NCBI GenBank assembly: GCA_964572845.1
Contig: CAZNFX010000008.1
Span: 124,001-188,000 of the forward strand
DNA from: Bin55 sp964572845
Lineage (GTDB): Bacteria > Pseudomonadota > Gammaproteobacteria > Pseudomonadales > Azotimanducaceae
Direction: 5' to 3'
DNA length: 64,000 bases
Shown here: piece by piece, positions 17,981 through 27,263 of the stretch
How positions within the stretch are numbered: position 1 is the first letter of the stretch
How the letters are laid out: each line of letters starts with the position of its first letter
Made by a program: the position numbers and the translations under genes
Notes under the pieces: model-generated
The model's input: only the letters and a program-made list of their open reading frames with translations
The model's database searches: none
What the model was told of the DNA's origin: nothing

Positions 17981-18011
17981 ACGAATTCCTGCCACGGATC
18001 CTATTAGCACT

Positions 18012-19088
18012 ATGCAAACAAAACCATCGATCTCAGTGTGTCTCTTCGCTGTACTGCTCTGCATTCAGCTTGGTTGTCAACAATCCCCACCTGAATCCGA
18101 TCAGGGGACCACTTCCGAAGAGTCGCAAATGCTCACATGGGATCTTTCCATTTGGGGCACGCCGCGACCAGGCACCCGCATCGTCGACTCCATCTCCGAA
18201 CGAATCGCCGAAGCTACGGACGGACGGTGGAAATTGGTCGTGCACTACGGCGAAGCACTCTCAAAGGCTCGCGAAAACCTCGATGGAATTTCGGTGGGCG
18301 CGTTCGAAGCAGCATTGGTATGCAACTTCTACCACCCGCAAAAGAATCCTGGTCTGATGGTCCTGTCATTGCCATTTCTGCCTATAGAAGATTGGGAAGA
18401 CGGGCTTGCTGTTCGGGAAGCCGTGTACGCCCACCCGCAAGTCAAAAAGGAAATGGAACGATGGGGTGCCATGATCTATAGTTCGTCGATTCTTCCAAAT
18501 TACGAGATCATGGGACGCGGCAAACCTCCGCTGACCTTGGAGGACTGGCAGGGCCTGAATGTAAGAGCGGGAGGCGGTATAGGCGCGGTAATGGAAAAAC
18601 TTGGTGCAGTGCCGACCAGCACAACAGCGACCGAAGTGTACACCGGAATTCAGCTTGGAACCATGGATGCAGCTGCCTTCCCATTTACCTATGCTCATGT
18701 TGCCTACAGACTGCATGAAGTCTCCGATTGGTACACCAGCAACTTGGCCCCAGGAACTTCTGACTGCCCTGTCGTGTTTTCGATCGAAGCCTATGAGCAG
18801 TTGCCGCAGCAGTACAAAGACGTGCTTGACTCGATAAGGGAATCTGTATTGGAAGATCAACGCTTGGCGTATGCGGAGATCGACAAGACCAACCTACCCA
18901 TGCTTCAAGAGCAATTGCAAGAAGTCCGCTACAGCGAAGCCGAACTCGACGACTTCCGTACGCGTTTTGGGAGTCTCGTTATCGAAGAGTGGATAGCGGA
19001 AAACCAGCAGAAATTCGACGCGCGAGGCCTGGTCGAAGCCGTGTTTTCGGCCGTTGACATGGAATATCGCTCTCCAAACGCTCCCTAG
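18012..19088 (+). CDS. TRAP transporter solute-binding protein (DctP family)
   Basis: The 358-residue protein is made as a lipoprotein (MQTKPSISVCLFAVLLCIQLGC, lipobox QLGC) rather than the more common freely secreted form. The mature part shows the DctP fold: LTWDLSIWGTPRPGTRIVD start, LSLPFLPIEDWEDG, LTLEDWQGLNVRAGGGIGAVMEKLGAVP with the conserved carboxylate-binding Arg in the NVRAGG segment, and TEVYTGIQLGTMDAAAFP. It binds an organic acid or related solute outside the cell membrane and passes it to DctQM. An open frame runs upstream to 17838 through apaG, but the ATG at 18012 fits the signal peptide. The solute cannot be named from sequence. Confidence 0.9.
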   Translation: MQTKPSISVCLFAVLLCIQLGCQQSPPESDQGTTSEESQMLTWDLSIWGTPRPGTRIVDSISERIAEATDGRWKLVVHYGEALSKARENLDGISVGAFEAALVCNFYHPQKNPGLMVLSLPFLPIEDWEDGLAVREAVYAHPQVKKEMERWGAMIYSSSILPNYEIMGRGKPPLTLEDWQGLNVRAGGGIGAVMEKLGAVPTSTTATEVYTGIQLGTMDAAAFPFTYAHVAYRLHEVSDWYTSNLAPGTSDCPVVFSIEAYEQLPQQYKDVLDSIRESVLEDQRLAYAEIDKTNLPMLQEQLQEVRYSEAELDDFRTRFGSLVIEEWIAENQQKFDARGLVEAVFSAVDMEYRSPNAP

Positions 19089-19092
19089 TCGA

Positions 19093-19716
19093 ATGTCCTC
19101 CCGAGAACCCGTGTGCACCGATCCATTGGGTCGTGCGCTCCACTACGCGGACAGATTACTTTCCAGCATCGAGAATGCCACCAACTTAATCGCTGGCAGT
19201 CTCATTTTCGGCTTGATGCTGCTAGAGCTTCTCCAAGTTGTGCTGCGCATGCCATGGATTGACGCTGCAATTTTTGGGCACATCGACATTATTGAAGTGG
19301 GTATGGTGGGATTCACGATCCTATCCATTGCGTACGTGCAACGCCTTGGCGGGCATGTGCGCATGGAGCTGGTGGTTTCCGCGTTGAAAGGACGAATGCT
19401 GTGGGCCGCCGAAATGATTGGTTCCGCGCTTACTGCAGCACTTGTGTTTGTGTTGATTCCTGGCTCATACGCCCACTTCGAGCGTGCGTTTGAATTCGGA
19501 GACAGCACCATGGACATCGAACTCGTCACTTGGCCCGCAAAGCTGGTGGTACCTGTGGCACTGTCCGTTCTATTGCTGCGTGTGGTGCTGCAGTTTGTGG
19601 GTTACACGCGTATGTTGTGGAATCCCCGCTTGACTCGGGTGGGCATACCGATCGTGGCGAGTTCCGCTGAACGAGCAAAGGAGGAGATCGACATGGCACG
19701 GGACCTCTCGGGCTAA
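19093..19716 (+). CDS. TRAP transporter small permease (DctQ family)
   Basis: A 207-residue membrane protein with four main hydrophobic segments and the DctQ layout, including the IIEVGMVGFTILSIAYVQRLGGHVRMELV region near the second and third helices, where the R-x-x-x-H/x-V pattern is typical. DctQ joins DctM to form the membrane part of the Na+-driven TRAP transporter. The ATG at 19093 is four bases after the dctP stop. A frame starting at 19054 would overlap dctP and is less likely. Confidence 0.88.
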   Translation: MSSREPVCTDPLGRALHYADRLLSSIENATNLIAGSLIFGLMLLELLQVVLRMPWIDAAIFGHIDIIEVGMVGFTILSIAYVQRLGGHVRMELVVSALKGRMLWAAEMIGSALTAALVFVLIPGSYAHFERAFEFGDSTMDIELVTWPAKLVVPVALSVLLLRVVLQFVGYTRMLWNPRLTRVGIPIVASSAERAKEEIDMARDLSG

Positions 19717-19758
19717 TTCCGGCCTGAAACGTACACGGTTCAAATTGAACAGTAACCC

Positions 19759-21111
19759 ATGGACGAGTTGACGATCGGCATAGTTGGAGTCGTTCTGCTC
19801 GTTCTCCTGGTGGTACTGGGAGTAAGGGTGTTCGTTGCTGCTGCTATTACGGGCTTCTTGGGCTTGGTGTGTCTAGAAGGCTGGAACGTTGCAGTTGCTA
19901 TCGTAGGAACGGTTCCGCACTCCAAGACAGTTTTCTATACGCTTTCTGTATTGCCTCTATTCATCATGATTGGCTTTTTCGCCTTTCATGCAGGACTGAC
20001 CGGCAAGCTGTTCGAAGCAGCGCGCCGCTGGGTTGGATGGGTTCCCGGTGGGCTAGCCGTCGCAACCGTCTTTGCAAGTGCAGGGTTCGCTGCGGTGTCT
20101 GGCGCATCCACAGCCACTGCGGCAGTTTTCTCTCGCATTGCTATACCCGATATGGCAGAGAACGGTTACAAACCAAGACTGACGGCGGGAGTGATAGCTG
20201 CAGGAGGCACGCTGGCTTCATTGATTCCCCCGTCCGCCATCTTGGTTGTCTACGCAATCATCGTCGAGCAGTCTGTAGGAAAGCTGCTGCTTGCGGGGTT
20301 GGTTCCTGGAGCGGTGTCTGTATTGATCTACGTGACTTTGATCGTCTCCATGTGCTCAATGCGGCCTGAGTTGGGCCAAGCCATATCCGGGTTTTCCTGG
20401 CTAGACCGATTCAAAAGCGTGCCGGGCGCTCTTCCCATATTCTTGGTCGTAGCAATCATATTTGGTGCACTCTACACGGGCACTGCAACCCCTACACAGG
20501 CAGGAGCAATCGGTGCAGCCGTGGTGTTTGCGGTGTTTCTGGTTCGGGCAATCTCTCGTGGTGCGCTCCGCAAAGGTCTCAAGGACTTTCGCGAAGCGCT
20601 GATGGAAACCGCCAAGCTTACCGTGATGATATTCACACTCATCTGGGGCGTCTTCGTGTTCGTGCGGTTTCTGGGTTACGCACAGCTCCCATCAGCGTTT
20701 GCGGAATGGGTAGTGACTCTTGATGTGCCTCCATTGCTGATCATGATCTGCATCCTGCTTGCCTACGCGGTACTAGGCATGTTTATGGACGCCATAGGTA
20801 TGCTGATCTTGACGTTGCCTGTAGTCTTTCCGGCGGTGATCGCGCTTGGATACGACCCGATTTGGTTTGGCGTCATCGTTGTGAAAATGGCAGAGATTTG
20901 TTTGATTACCCCACCCATCGGTCTCAATTGCTTTGTAGTATCTGGCGTTTCGCGGGAATTGACCTCCCGAACCGGTGCGTCCCTAGCCATTCCATTGCAA
21001 GATGTCTATCGAGGAATTGGTCCATTTTTTGTAGCGGATGTGTTGACAGTTGTTGTTCTACTCCTGTTTCCCGACATAGTGCTTTGGCTGCCCAACAGTA
21101 TGAAGAGCTAG
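19759..21111 (+). CDS. TRAP transporter large permease (DctM family)
   Basis: The 450-residue protein has about 12 membrane segments and the DctM hallmarks: LPLFIMIGFFAFHAGLTGKLFEA, the GFAAVSGASTATAAVFSRIAIPDM motif, GGTLASLIPPSAILVVYAIIVEQSVGKLLLAG, and a C-terminal MDAIGMLILTLPVVFP with ITPPIGLNCFVVSG. It forms the Na+-coupled transport path for the solute delivered by the DctP lipoprotein two genes upstream. It starts 42 bases after dctQ and completes a dctP-dctQ-dctM operon. Confidence 0.93.
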   Translation: MDELTIGIVGVVLLVLLVVLGVRVFVAAAITGFLGLVCLEGWNVAVAIVGTVPHSKTVFYTLSVLPLFIMIGFFAFHAGLTGKLFEAARRWVGWVPGGLAVATVFASAGFAAVSGASTATAAVFSRIAIPDMAENGYKPRLTAGVIAAGGTLASLIPPSAILVVYAIIVEQSVGKLLLAGLVPGAVSVLIYVTLIVSMCSMRPELGQAISGFSWLDRFKSVPGALPIFLVVAIIFGALYTGTATPTQAGAIGAAVVFAVFLVRAISRGALRKGLKDFREALMETAKLTVMIFTLIWGVFVFVRFLGYAQLPSAFAEWVVTLDVPPLLIMICILLAYAVLGMFMDAIGMLILTLPVVFPAVIALGYDPIWFGVIVVKMAEICLITPPIGLNCFVVSGVSRELTSRTGASLAIPLQDVYRGIGPFFVADVLTVVVLLLFPDIVLWLPNSMKS

Positions 21112-21225
21112 TAATGTGCCAATTGAGCTTTTTTCGAAGTGTAGACCAATCAACAGGGTTGGTTTAGCATGGTGCGATGAGGGATCATTCAGCCAAGTCG
21201 GCAGCGAGCATGGGAGCTATCTAGG

Positions 21226-22377
21226 GTGAGCGCAACTGATTCGCTAGAAGAGTTCGACGACATTCGGCCATACCGGGACGACGAGCTGCCGCAACGCATC
21301 GCAACGCTCGTACGCGATCCCGACTTGGTGCGCATGGCCTGCAGGCTGCAAACGCCGCTTCTCTATCGGCTGGCGCCGTTGCTAGCTCGCTTGATCGTGG
21401 GTACAGCCCTTAGGCATCGCTCACGGGAAATTGGAAATATCCAAGATCTCCACACACTGCTCACTCGCTACGTTGAACGGATGGTGCGGACCACAACTAA
21501 CGGATTCTCGCACTCCGGAACCGAGGAACTACCCAAGAACGAGCCTTGCTTGTATATTTCGAACCATCGGGACATAGTGCTTGATTCAATCTTCGTCAAC
21601 TATGCTCTATGGCTAAGTGGAGTCCCAGCCACCCAGAATGCCGTAGGCGAGAATCTCCTTCAGGGCGGGCTGGGAAATGAACTCATGCGCGTGAACCGTT
21701 CGTTTACAGTCGTTAGAAGTGCAAAAACCGCTCGTGCCTATTACCAAGCGCTGCTAAAGACCTCCAAATACATCCGCAACACCCTGCAAACAGGAGAGTC
21801 GGTGTGGATTGCGCAACGCGCTGGACGATCAAAGGATGGTACCGATCTGACCGATCCAGCGATAATCAAAATGTTTCTGCTTGCATACCGCGATGACAAG
21901 ACGACGCTGGACGAATGGTTGGCCCGTATCAATCTTATTCCAGTCTCCTTGTCATATGAAATTGACCCTTGCGCTCCAATGAAAGCACATGAACTCTATG
22001 TCAAAGATACGGTCGGTGAGTACACAAAGGAATTTGGCGAGGATTTTCGCAGCATCTCGCAAAGCATAAAGGGGTTCAAGGGACGAGTGCACATAAAGTT
22101 TGCGAAACGCATTGAGGGGTCTTACAGCGATGCAAGCGAATTGGCGTCAAGAATCAACGAAGAAGTCAAGCGTGGCATGGTTCCCTTTCCCACGTATCTC
22201 GAAGCTCACGACCTTCTTCACAAATCGGTCGAATCTAGTCGGCTCACTCCTGGACGGGTTCGGCAAGAGTTCCACCAACAGCTTGCGGGTCTGGATTCTC
22301 ACGAACGGGAATATTTGTTGCTTCAATATGCCAATCAGAGCCCTAGCGGGCTGGCACTGGAAACAAGCGACAAGTAG
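21226..22377 (+). CDS. PlsC-like 1-acylglycerol-phosphate acyltransferase family protein
   Basis: The 383-residue protein contains the acyltransferase H-x4-D box in ISNHRDIVLDSIFVNYAL (residues about 109-120), and a downstream block VNRSFTVVRSAKTARAYYQ followed by ESVWIAQRAGRSKDG that corresponds to the family's E-G-T/R substrate-binding region, here with AQRAGRSKDG. It is longer than classic PlsC (about 245), with an N-terminal helical part and a C-terminal extension of about 100 residues. No membrane helix is obvious. The start is GTG at 21226 with AGG just upstream. Probable role is in phospholipid or lipid A-related acylation; the acceptor is not known. Confidence 0.8.
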   Translation: MSATDSLEEFDDIRPYRDDELPQRIATLVRDPDLVRMACRLQTPLLYRLAPLLARLIVGTALRHRSREIGNIQDLHTLLTRYVERMVRTTTNGFSHSGTEELPKNEPCLYISNHRDIVLDSIFVNYALWLSGVPATQNAVGENLLQGGLGNELMRVNRSFTVVRSAKTARAYYQALLKTSKYIRNTLQTGESVWIAQRAGRSKDGTDLTDPAIIKMFLLAYRDDKTTLDEWLARINLIPVSLSYEIDPCAPMKAHELYVKDTVGEYTKEFGEDFRSISQSIKGFKGRVHIKFAKRIEGSYSDASELASRINEEVKRGMVPFPTYLEAHDLLHKSVESSRLTPGRVRQEFHQQLAGLDSHEREYLLLQYANQSPSGLALETSDK

Positions 22378-22455
22378 TCCCTAGTCCCCTACTCGAATTC
22401 ATCCTAACCAGGGCCAATTCGCTCATTTGAGAGAGCGAGGTCGCCATGCACGAAG

Positions 22456-24486
22456 TCAATTCGCACCCCGCGCAACAAGATAGCTGTCGAGTGTAGGGCC
22501 AAGTGTGGCTCTCATTGGACCCAGCCACGGTTCAAAGCTTCGCCACTGATCCAAGCCATCGCGATAGATGGGCTGCCTAACCTGCTCGGCGCTAGGAGTT
22601 CGAATTGACCTCTTGGTCTGGTGGTAGTTGAGACAGGCTTCCTCAAACGGCAGTCCGCAGTAGTCCAACATGCGTCGCACTTGCAGTTCCAAATCGGCAA
22701 CAACATCCTCGTAATACACCGTCAAGACCTTTCCGGGTAGCACGTTGTTCCAATGGTCCATTAGGCGGACATAGTCGTTGTAGTAGGTTGCGACTTCCTC
22801 TTGCCCGTAGGTGAATTCCTGTCCCGATGCGAACAATTGCTTGTAGCAGCTGAAGCAGCAGGACATCGGATGGCGACGCGCATCGATGATCTTGGCATTG
22901 GGGAGAATGAGACTAATCAACCCCACATGCCTGAAGTTGTTTGGCATCTTGTCAATGAAGAACGGCTTGTTCGTTCGATGGATGCGGGTTTCCTCAATGT
23001 AGCGTTGACCCAGTTCCCGTGCGAGATGTGAGCTTAAGTTTCGCAACACATAGGGATAGCGCAATGGGTCCCTTCGCCGTCGCCTGCCATCCATTTTCTG
23101 GGCATATGCACCGATGTGATGCAGTTCAAGGGTCCCCTCAATTTGAGAGTGAGAAGCTAGTATCTGTTCCAACAACGTCGATCCGGCACGGGGCAGACCG
23201 ACAACGAAAATTGGATCGGCCGCACTACATCCAAACCCCACGCGCTTCGCAAAGAACTTGTCTGTGCACACTTCCTCCTGTGCCATCAGCCTCTTCGACA
23301 TTTCCTGCGCGTCAAAGCGAATTCGCTGCTTGTTGAGCTCGTTGCCCCGTTTGTAATTCAGGAACGCAGTTTCAAAGTTCTCTAAGTCTTCGTATGCCTT
23401 ACCCAGAGCAAACGCCAGGTGAACCCTATCCTCGACAGAAGTATGCGTGGAATCCACGAACCCCTGCATCTGATTCAGTTCTTGAGGTGTAAAGCGGTAG
23501 GTCTTCAAGTTGGCCAGACTCCAGTACGAGTCTCCAAAATCAGGCCGCATTTCGTATGCCATCCGGTAGTCGAGAATTGCTGCGTCGATCTGCCCGATCG
23601 TCTTATGAGCATGCCCCCGAGTCAAGACCAATCGTGGACTGGCCAACGATCTGTCTTCTGGCTTCTCGAGGATCCTGTTGTAGACAGCCAGCGCTCCGTC
23701 GACATCGCCGGTTGCCATGAGCTGGTTCGCATAAGCAAGTCGGAACAATTGATTTCTTGGTTGCGACCGAACCAATTGATTGGCATGATCGAGTGCCTTT
23801 GCGTAATTCTGTCGTTTGTGAAGGACGTCTATATATTGCAACCGAGCACGATAGTTATACGGTTCGAATTCACAAGCACTCTCCAAAATAAACTCGGCAT
23901 CATCAAGGATTCCAAACTCCGAACCTATGCGGGCCAGAACGCACATCGCTTCAACATTCTTGGGATGCTCCTTCAAGAAGATCCGGCACATGCGTTCTGC
24001 TTTGAAGGTTTCGCCGTCATGGAATGCTCGTAAGACCTGTACGAGCGCTTGGTCCATAGACTCAAAGTAGCGCATTTGTTCTCTCGCCTGGCTGTGAAGG
24101 TCACTCCGACCGAGAGAGTTTGCGAGATTGAGCAGTCCCGACCACCCGCCTAAGTAGGTGGGGTTGATGCGAACACAATGCTCGAATGCAGCAAGAGCGT
24201 CTTCACGCCGCCCCATCGCTAAGAGAGTGCGCCCTCGCTCCAAGAATACGCCAGCAAAATTCGGTCTAAACTCTTCCAAGCGCGTAAGAGTCTCTAGAGC
24301 CTGCTTGAGTTCCCCTATCTGTCGTTGGCACGTCGCCAAGGGATAGAGTATGTCGGGATCGTTGCGCGACTCGGGAAGCACCGAATGCAAAAGCTGCGAT
24401 GCTTCCGAATGCTTTCCTTCGGTAATTAAGCCAACGACACTCGAGAGAAGTCGCTGCTTGAACTCTGCGGGACTTTCTTGCGGCAA
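22456..24486 (-). CDS. TPR-repeat protein with C-terminal sulfotransferase domain
   Basis: The 676-residue protein has about ten tetratricopeptide-like helical repeats in residues 1-400 (for example DILYPLATCQRQIGELKQAL, VFLERGRTLLAMGRREDALA, YRARLQYIDVLHKRQNYAKAL). A sulfotransferase domain occupies about 420-676. The PAPS-binding loop is VGLPRAGSTLLEQILASH near residues 427-444, and the second motif is RHPMSCCFSCYKQLFASG. Later elements (MDHWNNVLPGKVLTVYYEDVV, RMLDYCGLPFEEACL) match PF13469-type enzymes. Sulfotransferases move sulfate from PAPS to hydroxyl or amine groups; the acceptor is unknown. It begins nine bases after the TonB-dependent receptor gene on the same strand, so receptor and enzyme are very likely one transcript. 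Confidence 0.88.
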   Translation of the reverse strand: MPQESPAEFKQRLLSSVVGLITEGKHSEASQLLHSVLPESRNDPDILYPLATCQRQIGELKQALETLTRLEEFRPNFAGVFLERGRTLLAMGRREDALAAFEHCVRINPTYLGGWSGLLNLANSLGRSDLHSQAREQMRYFESMDQALVQVLRAFHDGETFKAERMCRIFLKEHPKNVEAMCVLARIGSEFGILDDAEFILESACEFEPYNYRARLQYIDVLHKRQNYAKALDHANQLVRSQPRNQLFRLAYANQLMATGDVDGALAVYNRILEKPEDRSLASPRLVLTRGHAHKTIGQIDAAILDYRMAYEMRPDFGDSYWSLANLKTYRFTPQELNQMQGFVDSTHTSVEDRVHLAFALGKAYEDLENFETAFLNYKRGNELNKQRIRFDAQEMSKRLMAQEEVCTDKFFAKRVGFGCSAADPIFVVGLPRAGSTLLEQILASHSQIEGTLELHHIGAYAQKMDGRRRRRDPLRYPYVLRNLSSHLARELGQRYIEETRIHRTNKPFFIDKMPNNFRHVGLISLILPNAKIIDARRHPMSCCFSCYKQLFASGQEFTYGQEEVATYYNDYVRLMDHWNNVLPGKVLTVYYEDVVADLELQVRRMLDYCGLPFEEACLNYHQTKRSIRTPSAEQVRQPIYRDGLDQWRSFEPWLGPMRATLGPTLDSYLVARGAN

Positions 24487-24495
24487 ACTACTCGA

Positions 24496-27135
24496 TTACA
24501 TGCTGAATCTTGTAGTAAAACCAAGCGTCCGCGGACGGTTGGTCGTGATCCTCTCTCGATGATCCTGACGGTTAATGTGCAATTGCGCTCGAGTGTCCAT
24601 CAAGTTGTCTACAAAGACCTCAAACACCCAACCTTCAATGTCGCTTATTCCAACCGTCACGTCCAATACCGACCACGCATCCTGAACGAGTCGAGGGTCT
24701 ACAACCGGTATGTCGACCATGGAATTGAAACTCTCTCCGGCAAAATTGCCTGCCACTTGAAAGTAGAGACTGCCCCGACTCAGTTCTTTCTCATAGCGCA
24801 CTCGACCAGAAAACTGAATCTCTGGAGTGAGAGGGAGCTGGCTTCCCGGATCTGCCACGACGAAGTCAAACGTCGGATTAACGCTCACGAGCTCAGTCTT
24901 GTTGTAGGAGATTGCTGCAGACAACGCCCATCTTGAATTTGGGAGATATTCCAAGGTGGCTTCAAGCCCATTTATCAATGCGTCGCCACCATTGTCGACG
25001 ATGGTGAAAATTGAAATGTTTTGTGAGTCGAAGTGCGAAACCTGAATGTCCTTCCAATCAATCCGGTAAATCGCGCCGTTGAACCGTGCTTTTCGGTCAA
25101 GCAATACCGATTTCCATCCGATTTCAAGATTGTCGGTGCTGTCAGACTTGAAGATTACAGGGATGAAATAGTCGGGAAATCCTCCAGGTCCGTCGTTTCC
25201 TCTCGCTGCAACACCTCCCGGAGCTGCAACTCCTGCCGCGGCTGCTCTGTTGAAACCAGCTGGACGGTATCCCTGAGAAATGGTTCCATAGATCAGCAAG
25301 TCCTCTAGTGCGTGCCACGCGAGGGAGAACTTGGAAATCAAGTCGTCTACTTGGAGAGGCTGAAACCCCTCAAGATTGACTTGGTAATCGCGCCCACCGA
25401 CACCCATCGGGTTGACTACTGCACCCGGTTCTCCTGCTAGATTGGGTACGGGTCGCGAGCCATAGCGAAACGCAGAATAGCCTTCAAACCCGATTTCCAG
25501 ATTGTAATGGCGCAGTCCGAATACAGCTTCCAATACAGGATTGATCCTCCAGGTAAGCTCGCCGAAGAAGGCCAATTCCGTTTCAGACCTTATGATGTCA
25601 TTGACGAAATGCGTTGATGGGCTGCGTTCTGACAGGTTGAATGCTGGTCCAGTTGAGATTCGGTTCACGTCCAGTAGCGGCCAATGCTGCGTGCCTTGAT
25701 ATACGAAGTCTCCGGAATGTCGCGGGAGTCGGTCTTGAAAGAACATTCCAGCCGTCAATCCCACTTTCTCGCTTAAGTCAGTATTGAACCGAAATTCGTG
25801 TGTCCATCTTGTATTCTTGTTGAATACGTCTGTGTACGCTGCTCCGCTGGTGCACTCGATGACTCCCGGATCGCCCGACAATGTGGGATCGTACGTATAG
25901 CCTACGCCGCCGCCACCGTGATAGCCCGGTGTGTTGTATTCGCAAATGTAGCCAGGAATGTATCCTCCAACATTGATATATTCTGAGTAGTCGAAGACAT
26001 GGTCCACATCCCTGCTGAGATAAGCCCCAGTGTAGATTAGGTCGAGCCTGTTCAATCGACCTTCCAGCGTCCAGCTCGTCTGCCCGAATGTGTCCTCTAA
26101 GGTATCAGGACTGAAACGCGCGACGTTTAGGTCGCCGAATTCAGGATCGTAGTCGAAAACACCTTCCGCTTCGATCGTTTGCTGATGGTGCTGCACGACC
26201 AAATCCCAGTTCTCGTCGATCTCCCACTTTGCTCCAAGGCGAAATCCCTGGTAACTCGACTGATTGAAGTCGTTCTCCACAAATGCTTCATTGGATGCTG
26301 GCGTGTAATCTACGGGATAGACTTTGCCTGGAACTGCAAACGACCCATCGGCAAATTCATGGCTTTGTGGATCGCCGTCTGCCGGTACGAATTGAATGCC
26401 GCTTGACGAGGGCAATCTGGGGTTTTTGAGCGGATCTGGCAGGTGTATGGCCGGTACGTTGTCGATGTAGCCGCCAAGTTGACTGCTGAACAGAGCAGCG
26501 CGGATGGCAAGGCGATCGTCCATCAGAGGTAGGTTGACTACGCCTTCAACCTTGGTGGAAGGTGCGCCCCCCTCGGTAATCGAGCTGCCGGCCTTGAACC
26601 CCACTTCAAACTCGTTCAGCACGGGTTTGTTTGTAATGAGCCTGACGGTTCCCGCTTGTGAACTTGAACCGTAAAGTGTCCCTTGAGGGCCAGGCAACAC
26701 TTCTATTCTGGAAATGTCTGTTACGTAGACGTCCAGGTTGCGTCCTCCGGCTGTTACGGGCTGTTCATCCAAATAAAGCGCCACGTTGGGCGCAGATCCT
26801 TGAGCTTCCGCAACCGAAATGTTAATCGCGTCGACTGCGGCACCGCGGATATAGACTTCGTTCTGTCCCGGACCACGGCCACCCGAACTTATGCTTGGCA
26901 GATAGAGAACATAGTCTGCAAAGCTGTCTATTCGTTGGTCGTCAAGGTCCAACTCCTCCATAACCTGGACGGTAACCGAAGTGTCCTGCATGCTCTCCGA
27001 CCGCTTTCGCGCTGTGACGATGATTTCGTCAATTTCAGCATCTAATTCGGGCGTGGCAAACAAGAGTGCGCCAATAACTAGTCCAGCGACTAGTGCAGGG
27101 ACCAACATGTCCCACATATTTCTCGCTAGTTTCAC
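24496..27135 (-). CDS. TonB-dependent outer membrane receptor
   Basis: The 879-residue protein starts (GTG, preceded by GGAAAAG) with a signal segment (residues about 8-28) and a TonB-box-like EIDEIIVTARKRSESMQDTS. A plug domain follows with SISSGGRGPGQNEVYIRGA and RIEVLPGPQGTLYGSSSQAGTVRLITNKP. The long beta-barrel carries the usual motif IYGTISQGYRPAGFNRAAAAG late in the barrel, ending GFTTRFSM. This is the general form used by many marine and sphingomonad-type bacteria for siderophores, glycans or other large substrates. The ligand is not evident, and no energising tonB-exbBD is in the window. The sulfotransferase gene follows nine bases downstream. Confidence 0.93.
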   Translation of the reverse strand: MKLARNMWDMLVPALVAGLVIGALLFATPELDAEIDEIIVTARKRSESMQDTSVTVQVMEELDLDDQRIDSFADYVLYLPSISSGGRGPGQNEVYIRGAAVDAINISVAEAQGSAPNVALYLDEQPVTAGGRNLDVYVTDISRIEVLPGPQGTLYGSSSQAGTVRLITNKPVLNEFEVGFKAGSSITEGGAPSTKVEGVVNLPLMDDRLAIRAALFSSQLGGYIDNVPAIHLPDPLKNPRLPSSSGIQFVPADGDPQSHEFADGSFAVPGKVYPVDYTPASNEAFVENDFNQSSYQGFRLGAKWEIDENWDLVVQHHQQTIEAEGVFDYDPEFGDLNVARFSPDTLEDTFGQTSWTLEGRLNRLDLIYTGAYLSRDVDHVFDYSEYINVGGYIPGYICEYNTPGYHGGGGVGYTYDPTLSGDPGVIECTSGAAYTDVFNKNTRWTHEFRFNTDLSEKVGLTAGMFFQDRLPRHSGDFVYQGTQHWPLLDVNRISTGPAFNLSERSPSTHFVNDIIRSETELAFFGELTWRINPVLEAVFGLRHYNLEIGFEGYSAFRYGSRPVPNLAGEPGAVVNPMGVGGRDYQVNLEGFQPLQVDDLISKFSLAWHALEDLLIYGTISQGYRPAGFNRAAAAGVAAPGGVAARGNDGPGGFPDYFIPVIFKSDSTDNLEIGWKSVLLDRKARFNGAIYRIDWKDIQVSHFDSQNISIFTIVDNGGDALINGLEATLEYLPNSRWALSAAISYNKTELVSVNPTFDFVVADPGSQLPLTPEIQFSGRVRYEKELSRGSLYFQVAGNFAGESFNSMVDIPVVDPRLVQDAWSVLDVTVGISDIEGWVFEVFVDNLMDTRAQLHINRQDHRERITTNRPRTLGFTTRFSM

Positions 27136-27263
27136 GTCTTTTCCGATCCAGTAGTTCTAAACGAGCTCATGGGAACTTGATGGTAGCACAGGGTCTAGCA
27201 CGGTTGGCTGGGAAGTGAAGACCTTGCAGCAGGAACAGTCCACGTTGCAGGAAGTTTTTCTTC

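Noticed and set aside
22416..22441. TCGCTC/GAGCGA inverted repeat between convergent genes as a terminator
   Set aside because: The stem is only six base pairs and no T-run follows on either strand.
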